Of a stretch of DNA of 64,000 bases, positions 57,230 through 64,000 are shown in pieces. The stretch covers positions 109,740,001 to 109,804,000 of the forward strand of contig JBITNC010000001.1 in assembly GCA_050084985.1 (NCBI GenBank), in the 5' to 3' direction. The first letter of the stretch is position 1, and each line of letters opens with the position of its first letter. This stretch comes from Nageia nagi (lineage: Eukaryota > Pinophyta). The notes beneath the pieces are model-generated. The model ran no database searches. It had not been told where the DNA came from and was given only the letters and a program-made list of their open reading frames with translations. Both the position numbers and the translations under genes were made by a program.

Positions 57230-57900
57230 CACACCATTGAGTTCGTAGAAGGTAAAAATTCTTTCCAATATAAATATATATTAGTAAATCCTAAAATTGA
57301 TGTGGTAATGTAATGAGAAATTTAAAAAAAAAAAAATTATGTTAGGATCGTATATCCCATCAAACATTCTACCTAGGTGGCTAATTTGTTGTTAGTCAAG
57401 AAGAAGAATGGAGCTATTAGGTTGTGTGTAGATTTTCAAAATATTAATAGATCATTACTTAAAGATAATTATTCTTTACCTCATATGGAACAAATTATAC
57501 ATTCTATTGTAAGATTAGAGTGCTTTTCCTTTCTTAATGGCTTCTCTAGATACAATTAGATCTAGGTAAAAGATGAAGATCAATATAAAATAACATTCAT
57601 CAAAAAGTGGAGTACATTTGCTTTTTAATGAATGCCATTTATCTTATCCAATGCTATAGAAAATTTTCAATGGGATATGGACCATGCATTTAGTGAGTTG
57701 ATAAACAAAAGTTTTTTGGTTTACTTAGATGATATCATGGTTTTCTCACAAAAGAAGAAGAAACACTTGCAACATCTTCGAAAAACTTTTCTAAATATCA
57801 AGAATTTAAAATCTCATTGAATCTAAATAAATATATTTTTGTAATGGATTAGGGAAAGTTGTTTGGACATATCATTTTAAAATATGGATTTTCAATTGAT
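57230..57900 (+). pseudogene. Element E reverse transcriptase
   Basis: Open frames 57377-57559 and 57632-57820 hold NLLLVKKKNGAIRLCVDFQN, NRSLLKDNYSLPHMEQIIHS, FSFLNGFSRYN, then MPFILSNAIENFQWDMDHAF and FLVYLDDIMVFSQKKKKHLQ with the catalytic YLDD near 57725. The link between the two blocks (KITFIKKWSTFAF) is broken by stops. A LSLNKYIFVMD-like end and GKLFGHII follow. All main RT motifs are visible. Confidence 0.85.
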
Positions 57901-58500
57901 CTAGAGAGAGTGGAAGCTATCTCCAAACTTACTAATCCATCTAATATTAATAAGATGCAAATATTTTTGGGTTAGACTAATTTTGGAAAGAGGTTCATCA
58001 AATATTTTGCTAGAATTATCCCACCAATATAGAATGGCTTAAAGATAAAGTTTCTTTTAAGTGGAAAACATACTAAGTTATGTATTTTGAACATATAAAA
58101 TATTCCATTATGTCCATTCCAATTTTAAAGAATCTTGATTCTCAAAAGACTTTATCCTTTATGCTTATGGAGCAAAGAAGAGCATAACAATAGTTCTGAC
58201 ATAGAAAGCAAATAATCATGATGAACACCCTATAGATTTATTTATCCAAAATCTACATGAGGATAAAGAAAGGTATGTATTCATTAAAAAATAGGTTTTC
58301 ATTATAATGAAATCCTTTAACACGTTTAAGCACTACATATCTCAACATACAATTCTAGTTCTTACTATTCATCTTGACTTAGAGGTTACATTATATAAGG
58401 TGAGATGGATTCTGGTAGAGTTGGATGGATTACAAAACTTCTTATGTATGATGTTGAAATATATCCTACTAAAGTATTTAAGAGGATACCTCTTTGGAAA
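57900..58500 (+). pseudogene. Element E classical RNase H and RT connection
   Basis: The connection (ERVEAISKLTNPSNINKMQI, then FGKRFIKYFARII) is followed by a domain readable as LYAYGAKKSITIVLT, NNHDEHPIDLFIQN and VFIIMKSFNTFKHYIS (58150-58340). This resembles the gypsy RNase H (A-x-AVLLQ, EHPIAFFSR, ALVKALKxFRHYL). The catalytic Asp at the start appears as Tyr-Gly, so it is eroded. Confidence 0.6.
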
Positions 58501-58689
58501 TAATTAGTTGAAGATCAGATCTCTGAATATATCATGATTATTGAAGTAGAAAATGAAGATAAAAAACTTTCAAAAGTTCCATATGAACCAAAAAAATAGA
58601 TAACACAACTTTGTATATATTTTGATAGTGGTATATTAACATATGAACTCAATGATTCTCAAAGAAGAAGGTTCATATTAAATTCTTTC

Positions 58690-59850
58690 AATTACTATAA
58701 TACAAATCATGTATCATATAGAAAGAATCATGATGGTATGATATTAAGATGCATTTATCTAAAGAAAGTTACTGAGGTTTTGAAGAAATTCCATTCAGAT
58801 TTTTTTGGAGGATACTATTTAGGTTACACCATTTCTACAAATATCTTATAGAAAGGTTTTTATTAGTCTTCCTTGTATATAGATTCATTTCAAATTACTA
58901 AAGAATGTGATAAATATCATAAATTTGTGGGAAGGAAAAGAATGACAACCATGTCATTGCAACCTATCATAGTAGAAGAGCCTTTTTAGCAATGGGATCT
59001 TGATTTCATTAGCATAATCAATACAGGGTCTTCATCTAGAAATAAATTCATCTTAATAGTCGTAAACTATTTTTCAAGATGAACATAAGCTTCTACTACT
59101 AAATACCAAGATCAAGACATAATTATCTCTTTTATAGAGAGAATTATTACAAGATTTGGTATTCCATAGGTTGTTATATCATAAAATAGTTTGATATTTT
59201 TAGGTGCTAGAGTTTTAGAGTTTGCTCTTAAGTATGGTATTTATTAGAAAACCTCTTCCAACTAGTACCCTCTAGCTAATGCATTAGCTAAGTAAACAAA
59301 TAAGAATTTCTTGAGAATCTTGAAGAAAATAGTGGATGAAAATAAGAGAGACTAGGAAAAGAAGCTTGACCTTGCATTATGGGTAGATCGGATCACTTTT
59401 AAATCTTTCATAAAAAAATATCCTTATATTTTGGTTTATAGGAAAATATCTATATTTTTATCTCACATTGAGTTACTAGCATTACAATTGCTCAACTCAT
59501 ATGAGATGAATAATATGAATCCATTATAGGTAATGATGTTTAGTCTTATCTATTTAGATGATATTTGAGAGAATTTATACTATGAAATTTAGAAGAGAAA
59601 TAGTATGGTAAATAAATGGTTTGATAAAAAGTATGCATCTAATATTTCTTTCAAGCCTAGTGATTTAGTTCTTAAATGAGATAAATATCAAGCCAAGCCT
59701 AGATGCCATCAAGAGTTTGATTCTCATTATTCTATACCATACCTCATTATCAAATAAATCTAGAACAACACATTTGAATTCAATGGAGAAGATGATCAAT
59801 GCCTTTCGATTACAATCAATAGCCCACATTTAAAATTGTATATTGCACTT
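58690..59850 (+). pseudogene. Element E integrase
   Basis: EVLKKFHSDFFGGYYLGYTI, then CDKYHKF, are the eroded HHCC finger (58780-58920). The core has WDLDFISIINTG with the first catalytic Asp, then NKFILIVVNYFSR. The second is replaced in a TAA-containing VVIS-N reading (about 59175), and the third, in LANALAK-TNKN, is Lys instead of Glu. Downstream KKLDLALWVDRITFKSFIKK, SFKPSDLVLK and the end YPLI/YLIIK are standard gypsy C-terminal blocks. No chromodomain was seen. Confidence 0.8.
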
Positions 59851-59867
59851 TAACAATGTAAGTTGTA

Positions 59868-59890
59868 TTATATATATATATATATATATA
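59868..59890. repeat. (TA)n microsatellite
   Basis: About 11 TA repeats directly after the integrase end. Confidence 0.95.
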
Positions 59891-60100
59891 ATTTTAATTT
59901 TCTCATGAATATTTTTTGAGATATATATTTCCATTAATTAGGATAGTTAGGCATTTTTAATAAATTTTAATGCCATTTTAATTCCATACATTAGTCAATT
60001 TTCCCTCTGTAATTTTTTAGTGATCAAGATCCTTAGGGTTTTAATGAATTCCTACTTTTGATTCCAATATTTCTAGCTTGCATCAACAAATTCCATCAAA

Positions 60101-63100
60101 ATGAGTAAGTCTTCAATTTTTTAGATCATAGTTCAAGACATGAATGAGAATTTTTTTGATACAGACCTATTAGTGAATCACATAGATCTCAAAGTAAAAC
60201 CCCTTGAAGCTACAAACATAAAGGATAATATATTATGGGATTTGCTTTATGAGTTCATTGTGCCTTTTTTATGGGAGAGGTGTTACCACTTCCCTAAATT
60301 GATAAAATACCTAGCTCCAAAAATCATAGTCAAGTCTAAAATTATTCAAAATAGTGAAGGATCCATAATTTTCAACTTGAGCTATTTTGCAATTTATAAA
60401 GATGTCTTTCAATTAGATTCCATAATGGCCTAGGCTAGTGTGAAGGTTGCAGTGAAAGATATAGATAAATATGCTTTGGAATGGTTAAATCCCTTTTTAT
60501 TGAGCATCATTGTAGAAAATAAAAAATTATATGGGATCTTAGGGTTTAAACTAGAATTTGCTTGATTTTTCATCATGATTATGGTGTTATATGGGGAGAA
60601 AGATATATAAATAGTGCCATTAGAACATATTACTATGTCTTTTTGGAATATCAAGAATCACACCTAATATCATCAAGATTATTATGAGATGATCAATGAA
60701 GGAATAACAGTTAGGTTGGCTAATAAAAATAAGCTGAATTGGTACCACTAGTCTTCTTTCCTATGCTAGATTATTCTTCATCAACATCTAGAAGTGTTTC
60801 CAAACTTACAACTTGCTCAAGTGAATGAGAACATAACTTCCTAAAGAGTGGATAAATGGACCCAAGTTTTAAGTATTAATGGGTTGTACTATAATTGTGT
60901 AAGATACTTTCTCTTTCATACTCTTAATTTTATTTTTGGTGTAACTCTCCCTAGGCTTTTGAAGTTAGTAGTATCAAATTTGGAAGTGGAGAAGTTTAGG
61001 AAGGGGGATTATTATTTATTTGATAAATACACAATCATCATGTTGAATGGTTTTTATGATAAACTAGTAAAGTTTCCATTTTTTATTTCCAAATAGATTT
61101 TCACTATGAAGGTGACTTGGTAAGAAGATTATGTAGATCCCTCATGGGGAGTCCTTATTAGGAATAAAATATTATACACATATTCCCTTGATTTCAATTA
61201 AATTCAAGCCTTAAAAAAATATTGTTAGGGATATTTAAAAAATAAAATGTAAAAGTTACAATTATAGTAAATTACCGTGTTATAGTCTTATGATCTAATG
61301 GTGGTATTTATAATACACTTGAAATTAGTGAATTCAAAGGCTCCTAATTTTGTTAATGTTTATTTGGATGAGTTTAAAAATCATAGAAATAAATCTAAGG
61401 TAGGGCCATTTTTGTTGGACTCACTGTTGAAGACTTCATGCATACCCCTATGGAGATAAACTAACACCATCAAAGTTGAATTTTATTCTACTACTGAAAA
61501 AAAGAAAGGCTTGCTAAAAGATCTTCAAAAATGCTTAGACAACTAAGAATGGTGGGATCATAAGAAGAAGTATTTTTTCTAGTATAGAGTAGAAAGCAAA
61601 GAAAAATCCTAGGCATGGATGTGTGACCAAGATAAGACATTTCCCGATGCCTACAAAAAAAAATATACCTCAAAAAAGGTGAAATACCTCATGAAGAAAA
61701 TAGCTAGAATGGTAGATACAATTATGCAGGATATAAAAAATTTTAAGGCTAAATGATTTCTAAAGAATAGGCCTTATTGAAAAAATAGTAGACACATGGG
61801 GAACAACCCAAGTTGATAGGATCTATATTTCAATCCCAAGTTAATGAGAGGATGATGTTAGATAAAGACATTACTTATATGGATTTGGAAACAAAATTGG
61901 TTGGATAGGATGAGAAGAAGAGAAAGGAACAAGAAAAGAAGTATGTTGCATTAACCAAGCATCTTGAAAAGGAAGAGGCTCCTACAAAAAAGAAGTTCAT
62001 TATGACAAGGATAGCAAATTCCTTAAAGAAAACTTACAAGAGAATAAAGAAGGGCCAAAACCCCTCCAAAGAAGGTTCATCCTATGAAGATGATCATTCA
62101 AGGATCTATAACAAAGAGTGATGATCCTACTAAGGATGTTAGTATTATAGGTAAGCCTAATGATAATGAGAGTGAGGAGATTGATTCTACTCAACCCTTT
62201 AAAGTTATTAAAAGGAGTCATAAAAAAATACCTTCTCCAAAAGATACACCATCTAAAGATGAGAGTCTTTATTCTAGAAAGAAGATGAAGATCACTCCAA
62301 AGGTATACAAAGAGAAAGAACAAACACTAAAATATTACATCCCCATAAGATATAGTTCCAATGAGCCAACATTAAACAACAATGGTGAGTTATAAATCAA
62401 TGATGAAGATGATGTTGTTGTTACTATGGTGCCTCCTATTTTTGTACAAAAATTAGATACATCTTCTCAAACCATATATTATAGTAAAATTAATAATTCA
62501 AATCAATATTAGTTTGAGAAAATACATAAGGAGCATTTAGGGATAAATTTATGTAGACACTATAGTAGATATCTACAAATAAGTTTTGGAGATCTCAATG
62601 ATATAGCTTGATCCAACTTTTGGATAAACTTGAAATGACAAGGGTATATCTTTGGAATTAAGATTTGATAAAATAAGTTATATGGATAAAATAAAAATCA
62701 TGAAAACTAGCATAACTTTTATGGATGTGCATGTGACCATTCTAGAGAGGAAGATTGAATAGAAATAACAAGTTGCTATTACTAATAAAGAGAAATTCCA
62801 TTTGACTCAAATTAACTTATTAAATAAAGAAATTTATCACTCATAAGAAGCCACTAAGTCTTCCAAGTTGGTAAAATTTTTGGAGGAATAATAAGAAGAA
62901 TTGAAAGCTAAGGGTATTGATATCATAATGAATAATGGTTAGAATAAGGCCTTAGAACTAGAGATATATTCTCTAAATGCTTCATTAAAGAACAAGGAAA
63001 TATAATGCAAATATATAGAGGTAAAAAAGAAGAAGCTTCAAGAGGATTTAAAGGCTTTGTAGGATACTAGTTCCAAGAAGGATACTAAATGGAATATAGC

Positions 63101-63690
63101 TAAAGAAAATTTTGATAATCCCAAGATAGAGTTGGAGGAGAATTTAAAAATCAAATATCAAACTCTGACTTAAGATATAAAGGTACAAATATAGATATTA
63201 TTTCCCAAACATGCCTTGAAATATATTAAAGTTTGGATATTAGGGTAAGGTTATACCTATTTTAGGTTTATTGCATTCAATTCAAGAATATGTATTATAT
63301 TGTGAGAAGAAGATAAATGAGTATAAGGTTATTTTGACTTGAAGAGCAAAATTATAAATTTATCTAGTGAAAATATGAAAATTATCAAAGTGATGAATCA
63401 AAAAGATATCATAGATACAAGCATAGATAATTCCCATAATAATATCCTAGCAATGTCTCAAAAAGTGGATCATTTGCATGAGTTGATACTTTATATGGAT
63501 AAATGCATGAAGTCACTCATGTTGAAGATAAATAGACTGAATGGTACCCTAAAATTTATTGAAAGAAAGAAGATGGCTCCCTTGTACAAGGGGAATAAGA
63601 TTATCTATACATTGAATGAGATGAAAGCAATGGAAGATAATTTTGAAGATAAATTCTCAAATTGTTTTAAGAGATGACATAGGTGGAAAA
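60101..63690 (+). pseudogene. Element E extra sense ORF (unknown globular head plus long charged coil)
   Basis: A start is well placed at 60101: the frame reads eight codons to a TAG and then 60140-60433 (MNENFFDTDLLVNHIDLKVK, YEFIVPFLWERCYHFPKLIK, YLAPKIIVKSKIIQNSEGSI, FNLSYFAIYKDVFQLDS). Further pieces are 60848-61096 and 62084-62395. From about 61490 to 63690 the readings are Lys/Glu-rich with coiled-coil character (LTKHLEKEEAPTKKKFIMTR; NMKIIKVMNQKDIID, then SQKVDHLHELILYMDKCMKS in 63339-63677). I do not recognise the family. The position between integrase and 3' LTR is that of env-like or other extra ORFs in Athila/Tat elements. I see no convincing signal peptide or transmembrane anchor, so an envelope role is not supported. 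H at the left edge has a similar architecture. Confidence 0.5.
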
Positions 63691-63961
63691 ATGGGCTGCA
63701 AAATTAATAATGATCAAATAGAATATCAACTTGAAGATCATTAATTAGTTCGTTTCCTTTGCCATGCTCATTCAAGATACATATATATCATTTGATGAGG
63801 AATGGTCAAAATCCTTAGTAGTTTTACCAAAACATACATCCAAGGATAGACTAACCTAAGGTACATTTTTGTGCAATTTGATAGTTGTTTGTACAAAATT
63901 TTATAATTTTGATCTTGAGTTTGAGATTTGGTAGTATAAATCTACCATATAGTTTCTAGAA
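63691..63961 (+). other. 3' noncoding end of E before the 3' LTR
   Basis: No clear polypurine tract was found. A short inverted repeat GGTAG-TATAAAT-CTACC is at 63932-63948. Confidence 0.45.
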
Positions 63962-64000
63962 TGTATATCCATACATATTTTGGAAGATATAAGAAGAGTT
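63962..64000 (+). repeat. 3' LTR of element E, first 39 bases only
   Basis: TGTATATCCATACATATTTT, then GGAAGATATAAGAAGAGTT, matches 52391-52430 with one single-base gap and one to two substitutions. The window ends inside it. Confidence 0.8.

Larger units (their letters stand above)
52391..64000 (+). mobile_element. Element E: gypsy with RNase H before RT and a long 3' extra ORF (right end outside window)
   Basis: The 5' LTR is 52391-53894. A second copy of its first 39 bases begins at 63962 and is cut by the window end. The internal order on plus is primer site, gag, protease, archaeal-type RNase H, RT, RNase H, integrase and an extra sense ORF. There are many stops and frameshifts in all genes. 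The element interrupts the integrase of D. Target duplication cannot be checked because the right end is missing. Confidence 0.85.

Noticed and set aside
60101-63690. Envelope gene making E an errantivirus-like element
   Set aside because: The position is env-like, but I see no signal peptide, furin-type site or transmembrane anchor; the product looks like a soluble coiled-coil protein.

Overview
This window looks like heterochromatic nuclear DNA from a seed plant with a large, repeat-rich genome. It is strongly AT-rich and very poor in CG dinucleotides. I see no convincing host gene, tRNA or rRNA. Almost everything is Ty3/gypsy and Ty1/copia LTR retrotransposons in various stages of decay. 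A gymnosperm such as a conifer is plausible given the density of old, diverged gypsy copies, but this is inference and the sequence does not prove it.

The organising principle is a set of nested insertions, which I could unpick from LTR pairs, primer-binding sites, polypurine tracts, target-site duplications and reading frames that resume on the far side of each insertion. Outermost is element D, a plus-strand Tat-like gypsy seen at about 4480-5105 and again at 49770-52390. Into its pre-RT segment jumped C, a plus-strand chromovirus (5106-49769; LTRs 5106-6605 and 48274-49769). Into C, just past its primer-binding site, jumped A, a minus-strand gag-protease gypsy (6732-29148; LTRs 6732-7891 and 28037-29148; perfect target duplication TACAT). 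Into the gag of A jumped B, a minus-strand Tat-lineage gypsy (9324-27014; LTRs 9324-10170 and 26208-27014), the best preserved element here. Also in C, within its integrase C-terminus, lies F, a minus-strand copia element (31729-47802; LTRs 31729-32227 and 47304-47802). F in turn holds G, a plus-strand element (37723-45293; LTRs 37723-38539 and 44473-45293). The integrase of D is cut by E, a plus-strand gypsy starting at 52391; its second LTR begins at 63962 and runs off the window. The left edge (1-2985) holds a minus-strand unidentified long ORF remnant, H.

The most interesting biology is the extra, non-structural coding content of the gypsy elements. B has gag, protease, RT, RNase H, a second (archaeal-type) RNase H and integrase. 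Beyond these it has a sense ORF with a duplicated uncharacterised domain, then an antisense ORF with the plant mobile domain. G keeps only LTRs, gag and an antisense plant-mobile-domain ORF, with no RT or integrase, so it looks like a non-autonomous partner. E places an archaeal-type RNase H upstream of RT rather than after RNase H, and carries a roughly 3.6-kb sense ORF region with coiled-coil character between integrase and the 3' LTR.

Most genes are broken. In-frame stops are often TAG or TAA where glutamine is expected, and several catalytic or zinc-binding residues are lost by changes that read as C-to-T or G-to-A, as expected from deamination of methylated cytosine. Tandem arrays (about 10, 30, 37, 145 and roughly 400 bp) sit in the untranslated parts of several elements.
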